From Methanobacteriota archaeon (GTDB lineage: Archaea > Thermoplasmatota > Poseidoniia > MGIII > CG-Epi1): a stretch of 36,195 nucleotides of DNA. Positions 1-8,624 of the stretch are shown piece after piece (within the stretch, counting starts at the first letter, position 1; every line of letters starts with the position of its first letter). The stretch covers positions 4,829 through 41,023 of the forward strand of contig NYZZ01000003.1 of NCBI GenBank assembly GCA_002687355.1, written 5' to 3'. The notes beneath the pieces were generated by a model. The model did not search any database, was not told the DNA's origin, and worked only from the letters and a program-made list of their open reading frames with translations. The position numbers and the translations under genes are program-made.

Positions 1-1445
1 GCGTCGAGATACGCGGAGGGCTCGTCTAGCAGGTAGAGGTCAGCTTCGCGTAGTAGACACTCCGCTATCGCCACACGCTGAAGCTCGCCTCCTGACAACG
101 ATTCTAAATCTTGCTCCATGAGCGGCTCGAGGCCGAGCGGCTGAAGCAGCTCGACATTTAAATAGTGCTCGTCGAAACCTTCGACCGCACGCAACAGCTC
201 ACCTACGCGCAAATCCGCTTGCGGCATGATGTATTGCGGCTTATAGGAAATTGCCAATTCTAGATTGATTACACCTGCGTCGGGCTCCAGGGCACCAGCC
301 AGCAACTGCACGAAAGTGGTCTTACCCGTAGCATTGCCACCGACAACGCCCAGCACCTGCCCCTGACGAATCTCGCCTGCAGCTGCCGTGAGGGTGAAAT
401 TACCACGTTGCTTTTCCAGTTTGGGCCAACTGACCAACGGTTCCGTGTCCCAGCCGGTCCGTGGCGGGTGCGCCAGGAATTCGATACGGTCATCGCGCAG
501 CCGCACATTTTCCTCGCGCAGCTCGCCATTAAGCCAGCTATTGATGCCGTGCCGCACACCCAGTGGTTGAGAGACGATGCCGTAAGCGTTAGGTTCGCCG
601 TAGAGCAGGTGTAGCTGTTCAGTAACGTGATCTAGGATGGCGAGGTCATGTTCGATGACCACGACCGACTTTTCCGCCCCGAGTGTGCTAATGCACTGTG
701 CTACTAGCAGGCGCTGTTCGATGTCGAGATACGATGATGGCTCATCGAAAAAGTAGAGTTCAGCCTCCTTCAGTAGCGTCGCGGCGATAGCTCCTTTTTG
801 CAATTCACCGCCCGACAATTTTGCCAGTGGCTGGTCAAGCCCGGTCAGCCTCAGCTTGTCGATGACCTCGGTAACTCGCCCGGCATCTGCAACTTTGGTG
901 AGCAGCTCACGTAGTGTGCCCTTGAAGCGCTTTGGGATTTGATCTACATACTGTGGTTTGAGCGCGACACGCACGCTGTCGTCTGCTAGCGCCGTGAAGT
1001 GGGCGTGCAGGCTCGTGCCGGTAAAGTGCTCAAGCACTACTGGCCAGTCACCTGGTTGCTCCCAGTCTCCCAGGTTGGGTACTAATTCACCCGCCAGCAG
1101 CGAGATGGCAGTGGTCTTGCCGGTTCCGTTGGCGCCCAGTAGGCCGACCACCCGCCTCTCCTTTGGCATCGGTAATCGGAATAGTCTGAAGTCATTCTGT
1201 CCGTAGCGGTGGGCAGTCTCGCGCTCGTCGCCTTCCGGGAGATTGACAATGGTGAGCGCATCATGTGGGCACTTGTGAACACAAATGCCGCAACCAATGC
1301 AGAGCGGTTCGGAAATTAGTGGTTTCTCGTCCTCGCGCCAGGTGATGACCTCAACGTCGTTGCGCACCGGTGGGCAGAAGTTATAGCACTCGTTCATGCA
1401 GCGCTTGGGTTGGCATCGGTCCTCGTGCAGTACGGCAACCCGCAT
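1..1445 (-). CDS. ABCE1/Rli1-type ribosome recycling ATPase, C-terminus truncated by window edge
   Basis: Manual translation of the minus strand from ATG 1445-1443: MRVAVLHEDRCQPKRCMNECYNFCPPVRNDVEV...CIGCGICVHKCPHDALTIVNLP (two 4Fe-4S clusters), two Walker A motifs (GANGTGKTT, GGNATGKTT) and two LSGGE signatures. Absent from the ORF track because it runs off the window. Confidence 0.96.
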   Translation of the reverse strand, partial: MRVAVLHEDRCQPKRCMNECYNFCPPVRNDVEVITWREDEKPLISEPLCIGCGICVHKCPHDALTIVNLPEGDERETAHRYGQNDFRLFRLPMPKERRVVGLLGANGTGKTTAISLLAGELVPNLGDWEQPGDWPVVLEHFTGTSLHAHFTALADDSVRVALKPQYVDQIPKRFKGTLRELLTKVADAGRVTEVIDKLRLTGLDQPLAKLSGGELQKGAIAATLLKEAELYFFDEPSSYLDIEQRLLVAQCISTLGAEKSVVVIEHDLAILDHVTEQLHLLYGEPNAYGIVSQPLGVRHGINSWLNGELREENVRLRDDRIEFLAHPPRTGWDTEPLVSWPKLEKQRGNFTLTAAAGEIRQGQVLGVVGGNATGKTTFVQLLAGALEPDAGVINLELAISYKPQYIMPQADLRVGELLRAVEGFDEHYLNVELLQPLGLEPLMEQDLESLSGGELQRVAIAECLLREADLYLLDEPSAYLD

Positions 1446-1464
1446 CGGCCGCCCGCTGCTGCTC

Positions 1465-1478
1465 TCTTAATTAAGGGA
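1465..1478 (-). promoter_or_regulatory. Probable TATA box of ABCE1 in the divergent intergenic region
   Basis: ctcttaattaaggg, about 25 nt upstream of the ABCE1 ATG; palindromic TTAATTAA core. Confidence 0.4.
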
Positions 1479-1519
1479 TACGGCGGGAAAGTCCTAATCC
1501 CCCCACCCCATCGCCAGGT

Positions 1520-1972
1520 GTGCGCATCGAATTCACTATTCCGGGGAAACCAGTCGCGCAGGGACGACCCCGTTTCTATCGCAAGAGCAACTACGTCGTA
1601 GCGACCGATCCAAAAGCGTCAAAGGTTTACAAGGCAGACATTGCGTTTCTGGCACAGCGCGCCCGTGAGGATGCCGGTCTGACAGAGCTATTTGTGGGAC
1701 CGCTCGGGCTACAGGTCATGGCCTATTTCCCCTGTCCCAAGAGCAAGTGGCGTAAGCGCGTTCCACGGCTGGAGGAGCACCATGACAAGCGACCTGATGC
1801 CGACAACCTAGCCAAGGCGGTCAAGGATGGCCTTACTGGCGTACTCTACCATGATGATGGACAGGTCGCCGAGTTGGTTGTGCGCAAGCGCCGCGCTGCA
1901 CAGGGTGACGCACCACGGGTCGAGGTCAGCCTCTACACGCTCGAACCGCTGGAGGATGGGGATGAACGCTGA
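1520..1972 (+). CDS. RusA-family Holliday junction resolvase / endodeoxyribonuclease
   Basis: GTG start; MRIEFTIPGKPVAQGRPRF...RPDADNLAKAVKDGLTGVLYHDDGQVAEL matches the RusA acidic catalytic pattern DxDNxxKxxxDxLxGxxxxDD. Confidence 0.85.
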   Translation: MRIEFTIPGKPVAQGRPRFYRKSNYVVATDPKASKVYKADIAFLAQRAREDAGLTELFVGPLGLQVMAYFPCPKSKWRKRVPRLEEHHDKRPDADNLAKAVKDGLTGVLYHDDGQVAELVVRKRRAAQGDAPRVEVSLYTLEPLEDGDER

Positions 1973-2777
1973 TATCCTCGATGGACGGGCGGTTGCAGCT
2001 ACTATTGAGAGTGAGCTACGGACACGCATCGCCCAGCTCGCCAGCGCGCCTCGACTGGCGGTAGTGCAGGTGGGTGATGACCCAGCCTCGACCAGTTATA
2101 TCCGTGCCAAGTCACGTGCTGCCGAGCGAGTCGGGATTAAGCTAGCGCATCACCACCTCCCAGCCGGAACCAGCCTGAAGAAGCTGAAAACGCTCATTGA
2201 GCAGCTGAACAGCAGCGAACACGGACTTCTTGTCCAGTTGCCGCTCCCAGATAAACTTGAACCGGCGCTGACCCGCATCGTACCCGAACGTGACGTCGAC
2301 GGTTTCCATCCCGTTAATCTCGGAAAACTGCTGCGCGGTGAGCCGGCGCTGCGCCCTTGCACGCCCGCTGGCATCATGGAGCTGCTAGAACGCAGCAACC
2401 ATTCACCTGCTGGGAAGCACGCTGTTATTGTCGGTCGCAGTAATATCGTTGGCAAGCCGCTGGCGGTGATGCTGACACAGGCGAACGCTACCGTGACCGT
2501 GTGCCATACTGCAACGGTGGAGCTGGCGCACCACACCCGGCAGGCGGATTTGCTGATAGTCGCCGCCGGTCAGCCAGATACAGTCGCTCCAGAAATGGTG
2601 CGGCCCGGCGCGACAGTGGTTGACGTCGGCGTCAATCGCACTGCGGCTGGCCTTGTCGGCGACTGCGCGCCCAGCGTAGCCGAAGTGGCGGGCGCGCTGA
2701 CCCCAGTCCCGGGCGGCGTGGGACCGATGACTGTCGCGATGCTGATGACGAATACGGTCACGGCTGCCGAAGATTAG
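1962..2777 (+). CDS. folD: Bifunctional methylene-THF dehydrogenase/methenyl-THF cyclohydrolase FolD
   Basis: VQVGDDPASTSYIRAKSRAAERVGI, RDVDGFHPVNLGKL, VIVGRSNIVGKPLAVML and TPVPGGVGPMTVAML motifs. Start set at MNADIL inside the longer track ORF (1827-2777). Confidence 0.95.
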   Translation: MNADILDGRAVAATIESELRTRIAQLASAPRLAVVQVGDDPASTSYIRAKSRAAERVGIKLAHHHLPAGTSLKKLKTLIEQLNSSEHGLLVQLPLPDKLEPALTRIVPERDVDGFHPVNLGKLLRGEPALRPCTPAGIMELLERSNHSPAGKHAVIVGRSNIVGKPLAVMLTQANATVTVCHTATVELAHHTRQADLLIVAAGQPDTVAPEMVRPGATVVDVGVNRTAAGLVGDCAPSVAEVAGALTPVPGGVGPMTVAMLMTNTVTAAED

Positions 2778-2836
2778 GCAGGGTGACTGCACCCCCCTTC
2801 ACCTTAAAGCACTGGCCGGCTTGCTGATGGACTGGT

Positions 2837-3871
2837 ATGGCGCCTGACGGAATGTTGTCTTTTCGACCGGAGCGTGACCTACACGGCCGCCCCCTCACTC
2901 AACTGCGCCTCTCGGTCACCGACCACTGCAATTTTCGTTGTCCTTATTGCATGCCTTCCGATGGGCCGGAACCTTGTTTTGTCGCACGCGAGGAACTGCT
3001 GAGTTACGAGCAGCTGGCGCAGATAGTGCGGCTGCTGGTGGATCTGGGAGTCTCTCGGGTGCGCCTCACCGGGGGTGAGCCCCTGTTGCGCGCCGACCTA
3101 TATCGGTTGGTGCGAATGCTGGCCATTATTCCAGGGCTTGACGACCTGTCCCTCACCACTAATGGCTACCTGCTGCCGACACAGGCTGAAAAGCTGCGAC
3201 ACGCGGGATTACAGCGACTCAATATCAGCCTCGATTCCCTCGACGAACAGGTCTACCAGCGGTTGAACGGCCGTGACCTGAGCGTCGAGCGAGTACTTGC
3301 CGGCATCGCAGCGGCCGAGCGCGCCGGTTTCGGACCGCTCAAGCTCAATTGTGTGGTAATCCGCGGCGTTAACGACAGTTCCGTAGTGGATCTGGCGCGC
3401 CATTTCCGGGGAACGCCCCACACCATGCGCTTCATCGAGTATATGGATGTTGGCAACATCAACCGCTGGAGCCCCGACCAGGTCGTGCCCGCCGATGAAA
3501 TTATCGCCATGATTGATGCCGAGATGGAGCTAACGCCAGTCGCACCTGACCGGTCTGGCGAGGTGGCGCGACGCTACCGCTACGTAGATGGCGAGGGTGA
3601 AATCGGTGTAATTACCTCGGTCACGCGCCCCTTCTGCCACGATTGCGACCGGATACGCATGGGGCCCGACGGGCAGCTCTACACCTGTCTCTTTGCCAGC
3701 CACGGCCACGATTTACGCGCACCGCTGAAGGCGGGTGCTAGCGATGACGAATTGCGCGTGTGGCTCGCCTCTATCTGGCGCGCACGCAGCGACCGCTACT
3801 CGGAAGAGCGCGCACTGCTGTCCAAAGGCAAGCGGTCGCACAAGGTCGAGATGTTCCGTATCGGGGGCTGA
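2837..3871 (+). CDS. moaA: GTP 3',8-cyclase MoaA
   Basis: Radical SAM CNFRCPYC, RLTGGEPLLR, C-terminal CHDCDRIR...C cluster and terminal GG. Confidence 0.96.
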   Translation: MAPDGMLSFRPERDLHGRPLTQLRLSVTDHCNFRCPYCMPSDGPEPCFVAREELLSYEQLAQIVRLLVDLGVSRVRLTGGEPLLRADLYRLVRMLAIIPGLDDLSLTTNGYLLPTQAEKLRHAGLQRLNISLDSLDEQVYQRLNGRDLSVERVLAGIAAAERAGFGPLKLNCVVIRGVNDSSVVDLARHFRGTPHTMRFIEYMDVGNINRWSPDQVVPADEIIAMIDAEMELTPVAPDRSGEVARRYRYVDGEGEIGVITSVTRPFCHDCDRIRMGPDGQLYTCLFASHGHDLRAPLKAGASDDELRVWLASIWRARSDRYSEERALLSKGKRSHKVEMFRIGG

Positions 3872-4440
3872 TGCAGTCCGCACTGCTGATCGCCGGCGGG
3901 CAGTCACACCGTCTGGGCCAGCTCAAGCAGTCGCTTGAATTCGAGGGAGAATCCCTCGTCGCCCGTGCCACCGGAGTGCTGGCGCAGGTAGCGCAGCGGG
4001 TAACGATAGTGGGGCCGCCGGGCGACCGACCCAAATGGGTGCCCGCGGAGTGTGACTGGGTGAGTGATCCATACCCCCATGGTGGACCGCTGGTGGGGCT
4101 TGCGGCAGGATTGGCGGCGATTCGCGGTGCGCTGGTGGCGGTAGCACCGTGCGACCTCCCACTGTTGACGCCTGCTACCTACCGCGCCCTGCGCAGCGCA
4201 GCCAAGGGCGACGGAGCCGCGGTGGCGACGTGGCAGCAGCCGCAGCCGCTAGTGGCAGTTTACTGGCGTGAGGCGACGCTGGCGACGGCGCAGCGGCTGC
4301 TAGCGCAAGGGGAACACCGCGTACAGCGGTTACTCGACGAGCTGCCACACGAACTGGTGGAACGACGCGAAGTGGCGCTGAATCTCAATACACCTGCTGA
4401 CTTGGAACGGCTGAGTAAGACTGGTCTTGCGGGGCGATAA
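3871..4440 (+). CDS. mobA: Molybdenum cofactor guanylyltransferase MobA
   Basis: MQSALLIAGGQSHRLGQLKQ nucleotidyltransferase motif, VAPCDLPLL; TGATG overlap with moaA. Start moved inside track ORF 3760-4440. Confidence 0.85.
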   Translation: MQSALLIAGGQSHRLGQLKQSLEFEGESLVARATGVLAQVAQRVTIVGPPGDRPKWVPAECDWVSDPYPHGGPLVGLAAGLAAIRGALVAVAPCDLPLLTPATYRALRSAAKGDGAAVATWQQPQPLVAVYWREATLATAQRLLAQGEHRVQRLLDELPHELVERREVALNLNTPADLERLSKTGLAGR

Positions 4441-4498
4441 CACGGCCAAAAACATCTACTCCGTGGCCATCCCTGTCAGCCATGGCACCGGAGGAGAA

Positions 4499-4993
4499 AT
4501 GGTCTTGAAGCCCGTGACTATTAAACTGGCCGTCACTATCGACGGCATGGAGTCGGAAAAGGTGCGTGTGCAACGCGAACACTGTGATCCCGCGACAATC
4601 GCAGCCACACTCGCGGGACCAGAAGTGGGGGCGATAGTAACTTTCACCGGGACCGTCAAAGAAGTGACTAAGCAGGGCACTGTGGAGCGAATCGAGTTCA
4701 GCGCCGACGAACCAGTAGCGCTAGCGCAGATGGAAGCGCTGCGGGTCGAGGCGTGCGAGCGTTTTGCAATCCACGACGCGGCACTGGTACACCGTGTGGG
4801 AATGCTCGAGGCAGGTGAATTGATTGTCGTCTGCTGCGCCGCGGCAGTTCATCGGGGCGATGCCTTCCGCGCTTGTGAATGGCTTATCAACACGCTCAAG
4901 CAGCGGGTGCCAATCTGGAAGCGGGAGCAGGCGCCTGACGGCACGCGCTGGGTCACGCTGCAACACGAGGTGAAACATGGCGCGGATGGTTGA
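4499..4993 (+). CDS. moaE: Molybdopterin synthase catalytic subunit MoaE
   Basis: GAIVTFTGTVKE, AAVHRGDAFRACEWLINTLKQRVPIWKRE signature. The track ORF begins at 4427; ATG 4499 or 4547 is more likely. Confidence 0.92.
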   Translation: MVLKPVTIKLAVTIDGMESEKVRVQREHCDPATIAATLAGPEVGAIVTFTGTVKEVTKQGTVERIEFSADEPVALAQMEALRVEACERFAIHDAALVHRVGMLEAGELIVVCCAAAVHRGDAFRACEWLINTLKQRVPIWKREQAPDGTRWVTLQHEVKHGADG

Positions 4994-5417
4994 TATTGGC
5001 AGCAAACCGGAAGTGGCACGATGCGCCACGGCTCGCGGGCGACTGCAGCTGCGACCCGCTACAGCACAGGCCATAACCGGTGGAGAAGTCCCGAAAGGCG
5101 ACCCATTCGCCACTGCTCGCGTCGCAGCCATCCAGGCGGTGAAGGCGACGCCTACCATTCTGCCGCTCTGCCACCCGCTGCCAATCAGTAGCGTGGAGGT
5201 GGAATTCGCTCTAGACGGCGCCGAAGTGGAGTGTCACGTTACAGTTTCCGCAACGTATCGCACCGGCGTTGAGATGGAGGCGCTGACTGGTGTGATGGCT
5301 GGGCTGCTCTGTGTCTGGGACTTGGTCAAGCCGCTTGAGAAGGACGAGACGGGGCAGTATCCCGAAACCCGTATCCACAATGTGGAAGTGGTGGAGAAGC
5401 TGAAAGGCGAGGGATAA
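4977..5417 (+). CDS. moaC: Cyclic pyranopterin monophosphate synthase MoaC
   Basis: MVDIGSKPEVARCATARGRL...LPLCHPLPISSVEV...GVEMEALTGVMAGLLCVWDLVK. Confidence 0.96.
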   Translation: MARMVDIGSKPEVARCATARGRLQLRPATAQAITGGEVPKGDPFATARVAAIQAVKATPTILPLCHPLPISSVEVEFALDGAEVECHVTVSATYRTGVEMEALTGVMAGLLCVWDLVKPLEKDETGQYPETRIHNVEVVEKLKGEG

Positions 5418-5920
5418 TGGGGCAGCACGAGCACCATGCTGTCGCCCCCCGCACAGTCACTGTCGCGGTGGTGACACTGAGCGACAGCCGCAGCCCGGCG
5501 AATGACCGGACCGGCGATACAATAGTCGCACTGCTTGAGGCGGCGGGCCACTCCGTCGCCGGCAGGGAGCTGGTGCGGGAAGACCCGCCCGCCATCCGGG
5601 CGGTGCTGGAGGCGGCGCTGGCGGGACCGGCGCAGGCTGTAATCCTGAACGGCGGCACTGGCATCGCACCGCGCGACTCGACGCCGGAAATTGTCACCCC
5701 ACTACTGGAGCGTGAGCTGCCCGGCTTTGGCGAGCTGTTTCGCCAGCTTTCATTCCAGGAAATCGGCGCGGCGGCGATGCTTTCCCGCGCGTTAGCTGGT
5801 GTCGCGCACGGCAAGCTGCTTTTTGCGCTGCCGGGCTCCGAAACTGCTTGCCGACTGGCACTGGAGCAGCTCATCCTTCCGGAGCTGGGACATTTGGTGG
5901 GGGAGCTGAGGAAGGGATGA
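5417..5920 (+). CDS. moaB: Molybdopterin adenylyltransferase MoaB/Mog family
   Basis: VVTLSDSRSPANDRTGDTI...ILNGGTGIAPRDSTPE...LFALPGS; TAATG overlap with moaC. Confidence 0.93.
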   Translation: MGQHEHHAVAPRTVTVAVVTLSDSRSPANDRTGDTIVALLEAAGHSVAGRELVREDPPAIRAVLEAALAGPAQAVILNGGTGIAPRDSTPEIVTPLLERELPGFGELFRQLSFQEIGAAAMLSRALAGVAHGKLLFALPGSETACRLALEQLILPELGHLVGELRKG

Positions 5921-5937
5921 TTTTTCTTGACGACTGG

Positions 5938-5950
5938 TATTTAAAAATTA
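5938..5950 (+). promoter_or_regulatory. TATA box of moeA
   Basis: tatttaaaaatta, about 25-37 nt upstream of the moeA ATG at 5975; consistent with a near-leaderless transcript. Confidence 0.6.
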
Positions 5951-5974
5951 AACGCCTGTCTGGGCGTTACGGGG

Positions 5975-7210
5975 ATGGATGATATGGGGCGCTTCCGCCC
6001 TTTCGGCGAGCTGATTACGTTGGAGCGGGCGCAGGAGCTGGTTCTGGCGGCAGCACATCCGATGAAAGCCATCGAACACGTGGAACTGGTCGATGCGGCC
6101 GGCCGGGTGCTAGCGGCATCGGTGATGGCCGATCGCGATGTACCCGGTTTCGACCGCTCAGCGATGGATGGCTATGCTGTCCGGGCGGCCGATCTGGCCA
6201 GCGCGACACCCGCGAAGCCGGTGCGGCTGGCGCTGCTGGCAACAGTCCACGCCGGCCACGTGCCACGCAGTGCGGTAACGGCGGGGACTTGCATCCAGAT
6301 CGCCACCGGAGCGCCGCTGCCCGAGGGTGCAGATGCGGTGATGAAAGTTGAGGATACCGCCCGCGAAGGAGATGCAATACTGGCGCGCGTCACGGTGGAG
6401 CGGGGCAAACACGTGGTGCCACGAGGCGAGGATATGCGCGCCGGCGATGAAGTCCTGTCACCGGGGATGGTGCTGACACCGGCCCGGGTGGGGGTGCTGG
6501 CGGCGCTTGGGCTGGCGCAGGCGCAGGTCTTCCGCCGCCCGCGGGTAACGCTTCTGCCGACCGGCACCGAAGTGGTGCCGCCGGGCCGCCCGCTGGAGAT
6601 GGGACAGGTGTACGATTCCAACGCCCCCGCCCTAACGCCCTTGGTGCAGGAGGCGGGCGCGGTGGTGGAGCGTACGCCGGTATTGGACGATGAGCAGGAA
6701 GTGCAGGAAGAGGCGCTTCGCGCAGCGGCCGGAACTAGTGAGGTAGTGGTGGTCACTGGCGGCTCCAGCGTCGGCGAACGGGACCTACTGGCGCCCGTCA
6801 TGGAGCGACTAGGCAGTGTGGAATTTCACGGCGTCGCAATCAAGCCGGGGAAACCGGTACTCTTCGGCCGGCTGGACGACACACTGGTGCTGGGGTTGCC
6901 CGGCAACCCCACATCGTGTCTGCTCAGCGCCTGGCTGTTCTTGCGTCCCGCTCTGCGCCGAATGGCGCGACTGCCGCCCGAACCGCAGCGTTGCCGTCAG
7001 GCGAAACTCACCGCTCCCGTACAGTCGGTACTGGGTCGCGACCAGCTCATGATGGTACGATTGGAAGTGGTGGATGACGAGCTTCACGCCACTCCCTGCT
7101 ACCGCGGTTCGGGCGCTATTATGTCTATGGCGCAGGCTGACGGACTCGTAGCATTACCAGCCGACACAGGCGCTAGCGCGGGCGACCAAATAGAAGTGGA
7201 ATTGCTCTAG
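5975..7210 (+). CDS. moeA: Molybdopterin molybdotransferase MoeA
   Basis: DRDVPGFDRSAMDGYAVR, TGTEVV, YDSNAPAL, VVVTGGSSVGERD, AIKPGKPVLFG, LPGNPTSCL. Confidence 0.96.
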   Translation: MDDMGRFRPFGELITLERAQELVLAAAHPMKAIEHVELVDAAGRVLAASVMADRDVPGFDRSAMDGYAVRAADLASATPAKPVRLALLATVHAGHVPRSAVTAGTCIQIATGAPLPEGADAVMKVEDTAREGDAILARVTVERGKHVVPRGEDMRAGDEVLSPGMVLTPARVGVLAALGLAQAQVFRRPRVTLLPTGTEVVPPGRPLEMGQVYDSNAPALTPLVQEAGAVVERTPVLDDEQEVQEEALRAAAGTSEVVVVTGGSSVGERDLLAPVMERLGSVEFHGVAIKPGKPVLFGRLDDTLVLGLPGNPTSCLLSAWLFLRPALRRMARLPPEPQRCRQAKLTAPVQSVLGRDQLMMVRLEVVDDELHATPCYRGSGAIMSMAQADGLVALPADTGASAGDQIEVELL

Positions 7211-7452
7211 CCACCACTGAAGGGAGGGTAGAGCGCCACTACGTCGTTGTTGACCAGTGCGTTCCCAGGTTCTAGCATCTCCGTGCCCCGCGCCAGCAAT
7301 AGGCTCTCACGGAAGGGCGCCAGCACGGGATGCTCAGCGACAAGCAGCTCCAGCAGTACCGCAACGGTGGCGCCCGGTGGGAGCTCCAGCTCCAGCACCT
7401 TTGTGCCGAGTCGCTCCTGCAGCTGAGCAAAGGGCCTGATGGTGAGCCGCAT
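7207..7452 (-). CDS. moaD: MoaD/ThiS-family ubiquitin-like sulfur carrier
   Basis: MRLTIRPFAQLQERLG...NNDVVALYPPFSGG with the required C-terminal GG; ATGA overlap with the upstream moeB stop. Confidence 0.92.
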   Translation of the reverse strand: MRLTIRPFAQLQERLGTKVLELELPPGATVAVLLELLVAEHPVLAPFRESLLLARGTEMLEPGNALVNNDVVALYPPFSGG

Positions 7453-8576
7453 CAGTAAAGGCGCTCCTGCTGGCCGGTTTCGCGCAGCCACGCATTGATA
7501 CCGCCGACTAGGTGGCGCGTCTGGTAGTCTTCCTGCTGTAGCAGATTCAGCGCCACGGCCGACCTGATTCCAAGGTGGCAGTAGAGTAGCAGCTCCCGCT
7601 GGCGTGGCAGCTCCCCTTTCCGCTCCTCGAACTGGCTGAAAGGTAGATGTAGCCCCTCCCCGGGAATGAGGGCCAGTTCCCGCTCCCATGACTCTCGTAG
7701 ATCTACCAGCAATGGCGGTTTCGGGCCATCCAACACCGCCTGTAGCTCCTCCGGTGCCAGCCCCTTGGGCCCACAGGCAGCCTGCTCTCCGCCCGGTGCA
7801 GATATAGTTGGTGACTCGCCGCAGAGTGGGCAGCTATGGCGTTGTGCCAGCGCCATCGGTTGAATTGTCCCCGCCAACCCATCCAGCAGCAGCAGGCGTC
7901 CTTTCCGAGGGCCAATGCCCAGCAGCCATTTCAGGGCCTCCAGCGCTTGTAGGCTTCCTAGCAGACCAGGCACCGCTCCTAGCACCCCCGCCGTAGCGCA
8001 ATCATCGATTGCCTCCGGGGGTGGTGGCCGGGGAAAGAGGCAGCGGTAGCAGGGGCCTTGTGGGGGGAAGAGGGCTACCTGCCCATCGAAGCGGCGCAGC
8101 GCTCCGTGGACCAAAGGCACCCCCGCTAGGTGGCAGCCATCAGCTAGCAAGTAGCGCGCAATCAGGCTGTCAGTCCCGTCCAGCACTAGGTCGTGCTGTT
8201 GCACCAGTTCCATAACATTGGAGGCTGTGATCCGTTCCACCAGCGCCTCTATTCGAATAGCGGAATTCAGTGCGCGCAGTCGTGTGGATGCTACCTCCGC
8301 TTTAGGCAGCCCCAGGTCGCCTTCACCATAGAGTGGTTGCCGCTGTAGATTAGTTAGCTCTACCCGGTCATCATCGGCAAGCGTCAGCTGCCCTATACCT
8401 GCTGCTGCTAGATATTGGGCCGCCGGGCACCCCAGCCCTCCCATTCCTATGACCAGCACCCGTGCTGCTTTCAGCCGCACCTGACCTTCTAGGCCAACCT
8501 CTGGTAGTGCCAGATGGCGAGCGTAGCGCCGCAGCTCAGCATCAGGGAACAACTCGTTGTTAGGGGTCAGAACCAT
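7452..8576 (-). CDS. moeB: MoeB/ThiF-type E1-like adenylyltransferase with C-terminal rhodanese domain
   Basis: RYARHLALPEVGLEGQVRLKAARVLVIGMGGLGCPAAQYLAAAGIG; CYRCLFPRP and CPLCG zinc ligands; rhodanese VDLRESWERELALIPG...LLLYCHLGIRSAVA. Confidence 0.93.
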   Translation of the reverse strand: MVLTPNNELFPDAELRRYARHLALPEVGLEGQVRLKAARVLVIGMGGLGCPAAQYLAAAGIGQLTLADDDRVELTNLQRQPLYGEGDLGLPKAEVASTRLRALNSAIRIEALVERITASNVMELVQQHDLVLDGTDSLIARYLLADGCHLAGVPLVHGALRRFDGQVALFPPQGPCYRCLFPRPPPPEAIDDCATAGVLGAVPGLLGSLQALEALKWLLGIGPRKGRLLLLDGLAGTIQPMALAQRHSCPLCGESPTISAPGGEQAACGPKGLAPEELQAVLDGPKPPLLVDLRESWERELALIPGEGLHLPFSQFEERKGELPRQRELLLYCHLGIRSAVALNLLQQEDYQTRHLVGGINAWLRETGQQERLY

Positions 8577-8624
8577 AAGCAGTTTGGTGTGGTCCGCAGG
8601 GAATACGCCCCGCGAAGCCAAGTT

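Noticed and set aside
5326-5874. 182-aa minus-strand ORF
   Set aside because: Antisense to moaC/moaB, Ser-rich artefact.
6172-6801. 209-aa minus-strand ORF
   Set aside because: Antisense shadow of moeA; Ser/Thr/Arg-rich with no recognisable motif.
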